Positions 1-13,100 of a DNA stretch of 64,000 nucleotides are shown here, piece after piece. The stretch is from Elephas maximus indicus. Taxonomy: Eukaryota; Chordata; Mammalia; Proboscidea; Elephantidae. The position numbers and the translations under genes are program-made. The notes beneath the pieces are model-generated. The model ran no database searches and was not told the DNA's origin. It saw only the letters and a program-made list of their open reading frames with translations. Numbering within the stretch: the first letter of the stretch is position 1; every line of letters begins with the position of its first letter. The DNA is taken from contig NC_064826.1 of the NCBI RefSeq assembly GCF_024166365.1, forward strand, positions 62,079,001-62,143,000, written 5' to 3'.

Positions 1-570
1 TAATAAACATGTAAATAAGTATATCAGCTACTAACAGCTTAATTTTTTGAATTAAGTATCTAGTAACTGTCTACCTTTTACTGAGAATCATAGTTATTTA
101 GACATACAAGAGGCTTTAGAGAGCATCCATCAACAGCTCCCAGTTTTTACAGATATGGAAACAGGGCCAGGGATAGTGAATAAGTAAGTGGTTAAAGTGA
201 GAGCTGACCCTCTTCCTCTAATTTTTAATAACAACGACAAGTATTTTGCTAGAACCCGCTTACTCATTTATAACTCAATCCATGGAGACTGAGAGGCAGG
301 AAAGTAGAATTAAAATGTATGTTTTTTTAATGAAAATAACTTCTTAAGAATTCTCTGCTGCATTAAACAAAGGTTTTCGGAAAACTGATAATGTCTAAAA
401 ATACCATGTCCATATGTGTCATTATATTTGAGATACTTATCACCACTCCCATAGCCTAAGTTTGTATAAAATGTTATTTATAAAGTTTTGTTAGAATATC
501 TAGAAATGCAGATTAGTTAAAAGAAGAAAACGTTAAAATATAGGAGTTTCAGGAGTCTAAGAGAAGGAGG

Positions 571-731
571 GGAGCTCTGGTAGCGTAACGGTTAACAACT
601 TGGCTGCTAATCAAAAGGTCGGCAGTTCAAATCCACCAACCACTCCTTGGAAACCCTATGGGGCAGTTCTACTCTGTCCTATAGGGTCACTATGAGTTAG
701 ACCCAGCTCAACAGCACCTAACAGCAACAAC
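571..731 (+). repeat. AfroSINE (tRNA-derived SINE)
   Basis: Starts GGAGCTCTGGTAGCG, carries the B-box-like GGCAGTTCAAATCC, and ends in the CTATGAGTTAG tail followed by CAACAG repeats. It is moderately diverged and of the short type that lacks the middle segment. Confidence 0.9.
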
Positions 732-929
732 AGAAGGAGAATAATGTGGAAAGAAAAAGAAGGAAGAATTTCGTTACGGAAATAAAATTCCTTCAGTAGA
801 TTTTGGTTCTCTGTAGAGCTAAAGAAAAGTAGCTTATAAAAAAAAAAAAAAATTTTTTTTTTTAATAGATAAGAATAATAAGTAATAGTTTTTTTTTCAG
901 CTGAGGACTGTGTGGTGGGAAGTGCAAGT

Positions 930-1100
930 TAAGTATTCAAATGCATATCTCACTTAATCTTTACACCTTCCTGGGGAATAGACTCTATTTTTATCTCCAT
1001 TTTGCAAGTGAGTGAAAGGGGTTAAGTAACTTGCTCGTGGTCACACGGTAAGTAGTTGAGTAAGAATTCCATCCCATCCAGATTACTCTGGACGGAGATA
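930..1100 (-). repeat. MIR relic
   Basis: Contains the reverse-oriented MIR core (CTCACTTAATCTTTACA ... GGGGTTAAGTAACTTGC ... GTCACACGGTAAGTAG). Confidence 0.6.
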
Positions 1101-1440
1101 ATGCTGTACTGCCAAAGGTGGGCACGTGGGTTGTTTTGCCTTGTTGGTGAGAAGTATTGAAGAATGTCATTCAGTACTTATTGAGCTCTTCCTGTGTGTA
1201 GAGCAGTGCCGTCCAGTTGTAAAAACAGCTTCTGTCGTCAAGGAATCTACTGTCTAATTAAGGAGATACATACACATAAGAAAGAGACAAAAACACGTAA
1301 AGGAAGAAAGACACAAATAGATGCAAATTAATGGAATCCAAACAGTATAAGCATCAACTGGTAGATAAATTAAACAAGATTAAAACACATAGCTGTCAGT
1401 CTCTATTTTTAAGCTTTAATTAACTGTTCTTCTGTTATTT

Positions 1441-1609
1441 GGAAACCCTGGTGGCGTAGTGGTTAAGTGCCGTGGCTGCTAACCAGGAGGTCAGCAGTTC
1501 GAATCCGCCAGGCACTCCTTGGAAATTCTATCGGGTGGTTCTACTCTGTCCTATAGGGTCACTATGAGTCGGAATTGACTCGATGGCAATGGATTTGGTT
1601 TGGTTTGGG
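1441..1609 (+). repeat. AfroSINE
   Basis: Starts GGAAACCCTGGTGGCGTAG, with A-box TGGCGTAGTGG and B-box AGTTCGAATCC, and tail GAGTCGGAATTGACTCG then TTTGG repeats. It is well preserved and complete for the short subtype. Confidence 0.93.
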
Positions 1610-1774
1610 TCTGTTATTTGGTTGTTATAGGCACAATAATAACACAGCCTGGGACTGATTGGTGTCTGGCTGATTAAGAGGAAAGAATGCCCTATAATTA
1701 CATTTTTAGGGATTGAAGTCCCTAATGTGATGTTCAAGTTCAGCTACTTAGAATAGGAATGTTAGTGGTTTAAA

Positions 1775-1950
1775 TCAGTACTTCTCAAATTTTAGTGTGC
1801 ATCTGGATCACCTGGAGACCTTTTTAAATTGCAAATTATGATTCAGTAAGTCTGGGGTAGGGCTCGAAATTCTGTGTGTCTAACTTGCTCCCAGGTGATG
1901 CCAATTCTGCTGTTCCAGGGACCAGACTGAGTAGCAAGGCTTTAGATCAC
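1775..1950 (+). repeat. MER5A-like hAT-Charlie relic
   Basis: Carries CAGTACTTCTCAAATTTTAG at the left, then GATCACCTGGAGACC, GATTCAGTAAGTCTGGGG and CCCAGGTGATGCC, in the order of the MER5A consensus as I know it. Confidence 0.7.
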
Positions 1951-2261
1951 AGAGCTAGGAAAATATCTGGTGAGGCAGGGTAGCAGTTTTGAACTCAAGT
2001 GACTACATATGTGTTGATGTTAAAAGCTTGTCATCAAGAACTAGTTGTAGAAGATAGGGATAGGTATAAATACTATTATATAATTTTCAAGGAGGTATAA
2101 TCATCACAAGTATCGGTAAACTAACCTGATAATTATATATGCACAACCACTAAATGTATTTAAAATGTGTCTATTGAGTTTAATACCAGTGTTACAGAGA
2201 AATCTTTAAATATAAGTCTTGCACATTACTTATTAGACATAGAATGAATGATAGTTAAGAA

Positions 2262-2455
2262 TGTAAGGCTCCAGAGGTAAACTCCCTAGATTCAAAAACT
2301 GGCTTCACCAAGTACTAGCCCTGTGGCCTCAGGACAAGTTACTTCATCTCTCAGTGACACCTTTCCTTATCTGTAAAATGGGATAAATTTGTTACAGGGT
2401 TTAAAAAAAAAAGTATTACATAGAAAGCCCTTAATACAGTGATTAGCAGCAAATT
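2262..2455 (+). repeat. MIR relic
   Basis: Forward MIR order: GTAAGGCTCCAGAG, ACAAGTTACTTCATCTCTCAG, ATCTGTAAAATGGGATAA. Confidence 0.65.
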
Positions 2456-2692
2456 GTCTACCAGTGATGGCTATTATTATTAGTATTGATACTATTTCTG
2501 TATAGGCAATCTTAGGCTAAATGATTTCTAAGGGTTTTTGCCTTGCCAAAGCTATGAATCTGATTACATATCAGCATTTAATCAGCATGTGTCCCCTTTC
2601 TGCTTGTAAGACAATAAATGACTTATGGGCTGCTCTCTGAGGCAGCTGCCACTAAATGCTACTCCTGCATTTTAGATTGCCCTTCCCCCCCG

Positions 2693-3175
2693 CTTTATTT
2701 AATTTTATTTTTGGTGAAAATATACATAGGAAAACCCACTCCCATTCTACAGTTTCTAGACAATAATGATCAGTGACATTGGTTACATTTTTCAGTGTCA
2801 ACATTCTCATTATTTCTGTTCTAGTTGTTTCACTTCCATTTATGTAATCTCCCTTCCCCCCAACCTTCTCATCAATACTTTAAAATAACTGTTGACCCTT
2901 TGGTTTTATATAGTTGTTTTTTTTTTTTTTTTTAAACACTTTATGTAAGGGTGACTATCTTAACTCATTGCGCTAAAATGTTATTTTAAAGGTGACTTCA
3001 AGGGGTAGTTTCATTTCAAGGTTTGAAGAGCAATTCAAGGCTGTAGCCTCAGGGACTGTTTTAGGCTCAGTAGGTCCAGTAAGTTTGAATTCTTTAAGAG
3101 TTTGAAGTTCTATCCCACATTTTTCTCCCTTTTTATTCCGGACTCATCTATTATATTCCTGACCAGAACACTCAG
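2693..3175 (-). repeat. L1 3'-end remnant
   Basis: Shares an ordered series of short matches with 11545-12060 (GTGACATTG-TTACAT, CATTCTCA, AAGACTTCA-like, TTTGAAGTTCT). I read both as an afrotherian L1 3' UTR on the - strand. Heavily diverged. Confidence 0.5.
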
Positions 3176-3985
3176 TAGTTAGATTGCATTTAATGCTGCA
3201 ATTTTGATCATCCGGTAAATACACGTTTGAAAATCCATTCATTAAATATTAAGTAGCTACAAAGCAGTGAGCTAAGTGTTTTGAGGATGATTAAGGCTGT
3301 TCCTATCCTCAGTCAAACCCAATTCTTTTAATATAATGATAACTAGCTCTTAATATTCATCATTAGCTTCAGTCTGTATATTACCGTTGATTAGAGCAAT
3401 TGCTTTACAAAAAATGATAATCTGTTCTCAGCAATGAGCCAAATTTCTGTTCTCCTACCTGAAGGAGCTTTCCAGTTTTCTCCTGAATTTGTATTAAAAA
3501 CTTACTCTACCTGGCTTCTATAATTCAGACCTAAGGATCTCTCAGTCTTAGTGTCAACCTCTGCATTGTTTTGCCGTATGGGCTAGCAGATACTTATGGT
3601 CTAAAATGAGCTAATATCACTTAGTCACTGAAATAACTGACCTATTTCTACAGATTTTTGTTTTGTTTTAGTCTTTTGATAGCAACTAAACTTAACATAA
3701 ACTAAGGAGTAAAATGTGGACTCTCTCTTCCTCTCATGACCCTTCAGAGGACATATTAGGTAGGAAATGGTTCCTGTGCCCTTCCTCAGAAGTTCTTCTC
3801 TAATTTGAACATGCCCAAAAACCACACTGGTGACTGACAGATTTAGGAAAACCACGATCCTTTTTTTATGACTCGTGTTTTAAACATACATGCTTTGGGA
3901 AGCTAATACAGTACTTTTGAGAAATAGATGTTTGTATAAACTAGCTTTTTTTTTTTTCTTTCTTCTTGATAATTTTGGTTTTAAG

Positions 3986-4138
3986 ATCACAAACTTAGAA
4001 GAACAATTAGAGCAGTTCAGAGAAGAACTGGAAAATAAGAATGAAGAAGTTCAGCAACTACATATGCAATTAGAAATACAGAAAAAGGAATCTACTACCC
4101 GCTTAGAAGAACTTGAACAAGAAAACAAATTATTTAAG
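3986..4138 (+). CDS. AKAP9: AKAP9 exon: first coding exon in the window
   Basis: 51 codons, phase 0 at both ends, from [11 protein letters not shown] to NKLFK. The acceptor is TTTTAAG and the donor GTAATT. It is pure coiled coil. An apparent upstream ATG at 3890 is intronic read-through, not a start. Confidence 0.95.
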
Positions 4139-7100
4139 GTAATTAGTTAAATAAAACTTTCATCTATAAATAATTCATAGTTTTGGTCCTGTTTAGCCTT
4201 ATTAAGCATTTGTAAAGCTGGCTGTCAAATAATATTTAGCAGAGGTATATTAGCAGGCAAATGAATTTGCATGGAACTTATTTTAAACCCAATCCGAACA
4301 TTTAAATTCATCATAAGTGAAATTTTTTGAGACTTTTTATCAAAATATTTTAAGAATTATTGAATAACCATAAATGTTTTCATTTGTATATTTTAGAAAC
4401 TATGTATTTTGTAAGAGTTAATTAAAAGAATGATCTGAAAATGACATCTAATGGTATAGCAACTGGGATGGTTATTTTTATCCCTAGGATGAAATGGAGA
4501 AACTGGGATTTGCCATAAAAGAATCTGATGCTGTCTCTGCTCAGGACCAACATCTTCTATTTGGGAAATTTGCTCAGATAATACAGGAAAAAGAGATTGA
4601 AATTGACCAATTAAATGAACAAATTACAAAACTTCAGCAGCAACTTAAAATTACAACAGATAATAAGGTATACTCATTTAACATAGGTTATTACCGGAAA
4701 TTAATTCAAACTAGAATTTTAAAGGGCAAAAGGGTTATAACTTTCCGTTTCCTATTGACTTAAAAATCAAATAAACCTTGATTTTCTTTTATCCAATAAT
4801 TTTAATTTATTCAGACACATTGGTTTAACAAGCTGTGTATATTTTTGTCCACCTTCTAATATCATCATAGGGACTTAATGTTTTCCAGGGAGTCTCTGAT
4901 GACTCAGGTTTCATCATCTCACTCTAACCAAATCTACTAAGAGGGTCTCTGTATAGTTATGAGTTGGATAAGATCATTACCTTTGGGCGCCATCTGCTCT
5001 AGACTTTTTATTTCAGTACTTCGTCCTTTTTAGTTGGAGTGTATTGATGCTGACTTTTAGGGTCACTACGAGTTGGACTCAAGTCCACAGCAATCGGGTT
5101 TTCTGGGTTTAGTATTCAGCTACTACTAAAAGTGTAAATCACTTTAGTAGAATTTTCTGTACAAAATTCTAAATGAGGTCATTGTTTGATATGATGGAGG
5201 AAGTGTTGGTCTGTATTGAAATTACAGTAACCTAGTATGTCTAAGGAAACCCTGGTGGCGTAGTGGTTAAGTGCTATGGCTGGTAATGAAGCGGTCGGCA
5301 GTTCGAATCCACCGGGCACTGCTTGGAAACTCTTATCAGGCAGTTCTACTCTGTCCTATCAGGTCACCATGAGTCGGAACCGACTCGACGGCAGTGGGTT
5401 TTTAGTATGTCTAGGAAGTATTTTTTTTTTTTAGGAAGTATAGTATTGTGTGATTATATCGTCAAGGTTCTGCCCTAAAAGGAGGTGAAATTCCAAAAAT
5501 ATAAATACCTATGAATTATGTATGTTACTTTTTTTTTCATTAACTAATAGGTTATCGAAGAAAAAAATGAACTGATAAGGAATCTTGAAATCCAAATAGA
5601 ATGCTTGATAAGTGATCAAGAACGTGTGAAGAAAAATAGGGAAGAAGACATAGAACAGCTCAATGAAGTAATTGAAAAACTTCAACAAGAGCTGGCAAAT
5701 ATTGAACAGAAAACATCAGTAGATGCTAATTCCCTCCCAGAAGAATCAGATAGTTTAAAACATCAGTTGGATATGGTAACAGCTGAAAAGCTGGCTTTGG
5801 AAAAACATTTAGAAATTACTAATGAAGAAATGGCTTTCACAAAAAATGTACTTGAAGAAACTAATTTTAAAATGAATCAGCTAGCACAAGAATTATGTGC
5901 CTTAAAGAAAGAACATGAAAACATGAGAAAAATCCAAAGTATACCAGAGAAAAATATTAACATGGCCATAGATGATCCAAGCAAAGATAAAACTGAAATA
6001 GACATAGCCCTTACCAAGGATACTCTTAAACCCCTAGAAAATCAGACTTACCTCAAATCTTTTGAAGAAAACAGCAAAGTTTCCATAAGCAGTTTGCAGA
6101 CAAAGTTGCTGCAACTTGAGAGCACTGTTAGTGCAAAGGAGTTAGAACTTGTCCGGTGTTTCAAACAAATAAAAGACATGGAAGAGCAAAGCCAGTCTGA
6201 AAGAGAAATGCTTAAAAATAAGATTGTAAACCTACAGAAAATGCTTGAAGAAAAAATTGCTGCCGCTCTTGTGAGTCAAGTCCAACTTAAGGCAGTTCAG
6301 GAATATGCTAAATTCTGTGAAGATAGACCAACAGTTTCATTAAAACATGCAGGAACAAATACACAGAATTTGAATGAACTAGGAGAAAAAGAGATGGAGT
6401 CAAATATATCTGCATTAACCTTGAGAATAGCAGAATTGGAAAGTCAGGTGGTTGAAATGCATTCTAGCTTGATTTTGGAAAAAGAACAAGTACAGATTGC
6501 AGAGAATAATGCTTTGGAGAAAGAAAAGAAGCTGCTAGAACTACAGAACCTGTTGGCGAACAATGAAAAAAAACAAGGAAGAAACGAAAGGAAAAGAAGC
6601 CCTCAAGGAGGTTTTGATGTCCTTGAGGTTAGTTTTATTTGATTTTTCTCTTAAATACCCTTGCAGACTCTCTTTCCCTTAGTTCTTTAAGGTGATTGCT
6701 GATTTTACTAAATTAAATATAATGTTCTTTACATTTACTAAGTTATACATAGAAGGTTTTTATAAAACTATTATTATCCTCCGCAGTCATACTATTACCA
6801 GTAGAATAGTGGATATAAACTATGTTTTGTGGTCTTTGAATCAGACTGTCTAATTCATTTGCATGGTCATTAAATAGAGCAGTCAGAAGAAGCTTTGAAA
6901 CATTAATGCAGAAATGTCTCCTAGGACTTATGTGGGCTTTTCCCCTTACTTTTCCTCTAATGTGCATACTGTGTGATCATCCCTTTTAAGTAATGAAAAA
7001 TATCAGAAAGTCTTAGTTATACCCGGATTGTTTTGAGGAGAGTGATATAAATGTGAAAGTTTACAGTTGTAACAAAGAATATTTTCATATGTTTTCCATT

Positions 7101-10100
7101 GCCATTCAGACAACTACTGAGTTATTTCACTCCAATGAAGAAAATATATTTTTTGGAGAACTAGAGACTCTTCGAGTTGAGTCAGCAGCTACCAAGGAAG
7201 AACTTGCCAGTTATAAAGAAAAGGCAGAAAAACTTCAAGAACAGCTTTTGGTAAAATAAGTGCCATAGTTCCTAGTTCACTTATTTCTACCTGTCTTAAT
7301 TTCATGTCAAAGTATTCTCTATGAAAACAAACCCAGATCCATAACTTAAAAGTTAGAAAAAATAGTATTTTGTGGATTTGATACAAAGTTCCATGATTAT
7401 ACATTTCTTTACTAGCATCTTAGTTTTCCTGGGAGTCTTTTTTGTTAGGAGACTTTTTAATCTCTAGTGTGTTAATGAAGGAGGAGAAAGACAGTTATTA
7501 AAGAGGATCATATATCCCAAGAGAACGAAAAGTAGAGGCTGATAAAATTTCACTTCTATAACTAATATATGACTATACATATATATGAATTATGTATTAT
7601 ATATGTGTGTGAGAGAGAGAGACCATGAGTGTTTCAGAAATATTTTTCCTATTATTCTGAGGAAAATGAACATATTAGCATGAATTATACTCCCTCTCCC
7701 CCCTAAACTCTACATTCCATATGGGAAAAATTTAACTGAAGGCTCTACTGTTCTATTCATTATGTTTTAGGTAAAAGAAGCAAATATGGCATTTCTGCAG
7801 AAAGACTTAAGTCAAGCTAGGGATCAACTCACAGAAGCAAAAGAGAAATTATCCTACTACTTAGAAAAAGAAGATAAGACGGAGGAACAAGAAAACAAAG
7901 TCTGTGGCTTAGAGCCACTTCCTGTTAAAGTGGGCAAAAGCTCTGCATCCCAGACAGATGGGATGCTCAAGGTCAATAGCAGCAATCAGACTCCACGAGC
8001 TCCTGTTAGAAATACAGGGATCCAAATTGATTTACAGAATGAATGTTCCTCAGAAGAAGTTGCCAAAATAATCAGTCAGTTTACTGAAAAAATTGAGCAG
8101 ATGCAAGAATTACATGCTGCTGAAATTTTGGATATGGAATCCAGACATATTTCAGAAACTGAAACCTTAAAAAGGGAACATTACGTTGCCGTTGAGTTAC
8201 TGGCAGAGGAATGCAGTTCCTTGAAGGCAGTTATACAGTGTTTGAGAACCAAAGAGGTATTTGGTTTTCATAATTTGTATTTTTAAACGGTCCATGATTT
8301 TTTAAAACAGTCTGTTTTTAAGAGAAAAATAATTTTGGGGGCAGTCTCTTCCCTTAGATACTATTATAGTTTTAAATCTTTCCATTGTGTAGAGTTAAAT
8401 AATAACTTTCCAAAAAGTTCCTGTGTAGGTTTGCAACCCAGTGTTATCATTCCTTAATTCATGCATGTCTCTTACTATAACAGTAATATCCATAAGGGAA
8501 AAAATTGTGAAAGGTGTGACAGATTTAATTGATTTTTTTTCTGACAGTATTAATATTCATTGCACCATATTTTTATTAAGGAAAAAAAAGTTGGTTGTTT
8601 TATTTTCTCTAATTAGGGATCCTCAGTTCCTGAATTAACACATTCTGACTCTTGCCAAAATAGAGAAATATGTTCCAGTGGTAAGTTATGTAAATTTCTA
8701 GAATTTTTATACAATGTATTTAAAAAGGATTTTTATACAGTAAGTGATTGCTTTCTTTATTTCAGATTCTGGATCAGACTGGGGTCAGGGAATTTATCTT
8801 ACACAAAGTCAGGGATTTGACACAACATCAGAAGGCCAAGGAGAAGAAGGTGAAAATTCAACAGATTCATTTCCAAAGAAAATAAAGGTACTAAGCAACA
8901 GATTTTTTTGAGTAAATTTAGCCAATGTCACTTCTACATTGAACATAATAGTTTATTTAGGGGTGATATAGTAGGGCCCTCTCTGCCCTCTCTGAAAAAA
9001 TAATTTTGTAGCTAGAAGGAACCTTGGGGATCGGTTGAGTCTCATTTTCTTATTTTACAAATAATAAAATACAATAAGTTTAATGATTATTTATATGAAG
9101 TTTTTTTAATAATTTTTTTCCTGATATTTTTGTTTGCTGGAATTACTAAAACATTCTCAGGTACTGTAAGTTTTCACCCATGTATTTCTTTTAGTTAGAT
9201 CAGTAACTGGTCATTAAATACAGGAAGAACGTATTAGGTAAACAGAAGGAACTTAGTTAGAGGTAACTACACAAAGTCATAACCTACTGGCTTGGCTTCC
9301 GCCTCCATGGGAGGAAGACACCAGTAATGGAGAGCTGGGGTTACCTGTCTGCAGTGGCTTTACTAAATCATTCAAGCTAGATAAAGATACCTGTTCTAGA
9401 TTTTATTTTTCTTTGTATTTCTAATCTTGCAGTCCCTGAAGAGTTTGCCTTAATTCTGACTTTGGGGTCTTGGTTTCCAGGGATTACTGAGAGCTGTTCA
9501 TAATGAGGGTATGCAGGTACTCTCTCTCACTGAGTCTCCCTATAATGATGGAGAGGACCATTCTGTTCATCAGGTTTCAGACTCTTGGCTAGAAGAAAGA
9601 AGAGCTTACCTCAGTACGATCTCATCTCTTAAGGATTTAATTACCAAAATGCAGCTGCAAAGAGAAGCCAAGGTACCCAAGGAATGTTATGGATCTTTTT
9701 TGTTTTATTTATATTATGTTATTATATATATTATACTATTTTTAAGGCACTTTTCAAATTCAATTTTTGTTTTATGACATGTTTTCACATGAACTGCTGT
9801 GACTACTACTGCCATATCTTCCTCCCATGGAGTGGCTGGAGGGTTTGAACTGCCAACTTTTCAGTTAGCATCCAATCATTTAACCATAGAGCCACCAGGG
9901 CTCCTTATGAATTAATTACTATGCATTGTTTAAATACTCCTAGTCACATACTTGAAAATAAATTCATATGTTCTATGTTCTTAGGCTTTTAATATTATTT
10001 TGGTTGAGTAAATTAATATCATCATTTAGAACATTTGAAAAACATGCTGATTTGAAAATTAACTTGTTTTTTATACTTTGCTAGGCTTATGATAGTTCTC

Positions 10101-13100
10101 AGTCTCAAGAGAGTTTCTCCGACTGGCGAGGTGAACTTCTGATTGCCCTTCAGCAAGTTTTCTTAAAGGAGCGCAACATCTTACTAGCTGCATTTCAGAC
10201 TGAGCTGGCAGTTCTAGGCACTAGAGATGCAGTTGGATTATTAAACTGTTTGGAACAGAGAATACAAGAACAGGTATTCCTTTTGATAGTAATAAGAGGC
10301 TGAATTATTGATTAATTTTAGAGTTTTACGTTCAGTACGAAATAGAATTTTAACAGGAACCTCTAGGAGTATTTAGAAGAAAAATTATTACCTTAAATGT
10401 TCTGCCTTGTGTTAGAAAATAAGAAAGACCAAAGATTAATGAGCTACTTATCCATTTTAGGAAATTAGAAAAACAGAATGAACCTTAAGAAAGTAGAAGA
10501 AATAAAATAATTTTTAAAAAAATTAATGAAATACTTACACTGTTAGAATAGAGAGTATCAAAAAGTTATTAGTTGGTTCTTGGAAAAGGCTAAAAATACA
10601 GAAACATTCCTGGGGTGATTGGTTAAGAAAAAAGAGAAAGTACATTTTTTTTTAAAGTTATGGGAAAAAGTCCTATGAAAGTGAAACCTGTGAGAGCTAG
10701 AACTCAACGGGACTGCCATATTTTTCCTGGTCTCAGAAGTTTTCTGCCTTTGACAGGATGCAGTCTTATCACTTTTCTCTTGGTCATTTTAGTAGAAAAT
10801 ATTAGAATTTTCCTTCCTACACAAGTTCCAGCTTTTGCAGCTTCTACTTTGTAAAACATAAAGCTGAGATTTAAAAATAAGAGAATGTTATGAAAATTTT
10901 TGTTACCAATAAATTAAAAAATTGATGAACAAATTTTCTAGAAAAACGTCATTTATCAAAATGTCATTCAGGAAGAAATAGAACACCTAAAAAGACCTAT
11001 AACTAGTAAAAGGATCAAATCGATAGCTAAAAATCTCCTTACAACTCTTAGTGCCCAGATCTCAGCTTTTAAAAACATTCTCTATTGTAACCAGGGCTCC
11101 TTGGAGAAAGAACTGGTTCCAAGGTTGGGGCAGATAAGCCTGGAATATTTTGTTTTGCTGGGAAGTAAGGAATTGCTCAAAGAACAAAGGGAATACATCA
11201 GAAGGTCACAGAAGCCAGGTTAAAGGGGCTCCCACTGGCCAAATTTGGGACAATTCGAGTATCAGACTAAATGATAGTGATGGATTATAAACCAGAGTAT
11301 AAAAATTTATGAGTTGATACTGATGTAAATACATAGGAAAAACTTTCTTTCAGTAGAACACCAAGCAGGAAGTATAGAAGGAATAAAGGAATGGTTTAAT
11401 TAGAAAATCACCATTTATTAAATACTGTAATCAATTCAGGAAATAATCAGCAATGGATGCTAAAACAAATACAAATAAGTTTGATGAGAAAAGTGTATTT
11501 ACATAATCTCAAAGTAAATCGTCACCTTTTTTTTTGTTTTGGTTTTTTTTTTTTTTTCTTGTTGTAATTGACAATAGAAACAGCAAAACATACAGCAATT
11601 CCTCAGTTTCTGTACGTACAACTCAGTGACATTGATTACATTCTTGGAGTTGTGCAGCCATTCTCACCCTCCTTTTCTGAGTTGTTCCTCCTCCGCTAGC
11701 ATAAACTTACTGGCCCCTAAGCCTCCTGTCTTAGAAGTCTTTAGAGTTGCTGTTGTCAATTTGATCCCATATAGATAGATCTTAAATGAGCATAATGCCC
11801 AAGGCAGACCTTTTTACTAGTTAAGCTAAACTGTTGTTTGGTTTTAAAAAGACTTCAGGGGATATTTTTGGTTTAAAGTTTAACGATTATCTCAGAGCAG
11901 TAGTTTCGGGGATTCATCCAGCCTCCATGGTTCCAGAAGGTCTGGAGTCCACAAGAATTTGACATCTGTTCTGCCTGTTTCCCCTTTTGATCAGGTTTCT
12001 TCTATAGAATCTTTGAACAAGATTCTTTTTAATTGCAAGTGGAAAAGCAGTAACTTTACAGTTGAGAAAGTTTGCAGACACCACCTTAACCAAGGGATCA
12101 GAATTAACATCACCAGTCATGATACAAATAGACATCATGTCTCTCCTGATACGATGCGTTGTGAACGGCACAACATCTTTTGTGGTACCTCTGTTAAAAA
12201 GGCGTAACAGAGATCTAATCATGGGGGAAATACCAGACTGAAAAAATGGAAGCCACTATACACCTATCAGAAAGACCAAAATAAAAAATAGTGACAACAC
12301 CAAGTGCTGGTAAGGATGCAGAGACGCTGGATCCCTCCTACATTCCCGGCAGGAATACAAAGTGGTAGAGCCACTCTAGAAAATAACCTGGCAGTTTCTT
12401 ATAAAGTTAAACATAGCTTACCATATGACCCAGCAATTAGACTCAGGTATTTAATCAGACAAAAGTGAAAACTTTCGTCTCCATAAAAACTTAAACATGA
12501 AAAGGTGCCCAAATAAAATATTTTATGATTCATACAGTGGAATACTATATACCCCAGCCCATTACAGTGGTGAAAGTAAGTGTGAGCTGGAACTGCATGT
12601 CTGCGGCTGGATGATTGACCAACATGTTATGTGAAAAAGGCAAATTGCACGAGGATAAACACAGTATGATGCTATCTGTCTAAAACATGCCAAACAATAC
12701 ATTGTTTTGCTTGTATGTGTTTGTCTGTGTCTGTGTTTTAAATATGAGCATAAGGAGTACATGAAAATAATAAACATCGCATTTAGAATTTGCCCATCTC
12801 CTGGGCAGGGAATGCAGAGGAGATTGTGTTCAGGGTGGTGTACACAGGGGGTTATAGCTGTGCTATTTCTTATGCTAGGTACCTGTGTGTTTATTATATT
12901 ATTCTTCATGTTTTATTATGTGTTTGAAATATTTTTTTTTCTGAGCAAGCATATACATTTATGTGTGTATGTGTGCTATAGGTGAAGGTTTACAGAGCAA
13001 ATTAGTTCCAATTCAATAGTTTATACAAAAATTGTTCCATGACACTGGGAACAGTCCCCACAGCATGTCAGCACTCTCCCCATTGTCACTTTCACTCTGT

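Larger units (their letters stand above)
1..3985 (+). other. AKAP9: AKAP9 intron (3' part), repeat-rich
   Basis: No exon could be supported. It holds two AfroSINEs, two MIRs, a MER5A relic and an L1 3'-end remnant (listed separately). The rest is AT-rich unique sequence with an A/T tract at 838-864. Confidence 0.6.

Noticed and set aside
11914-12222. Overlapping open frames on both strands (102 and 82 codons)
   Set aside because: They lie at the join of L1 fragments with no conserved domain or splice context.
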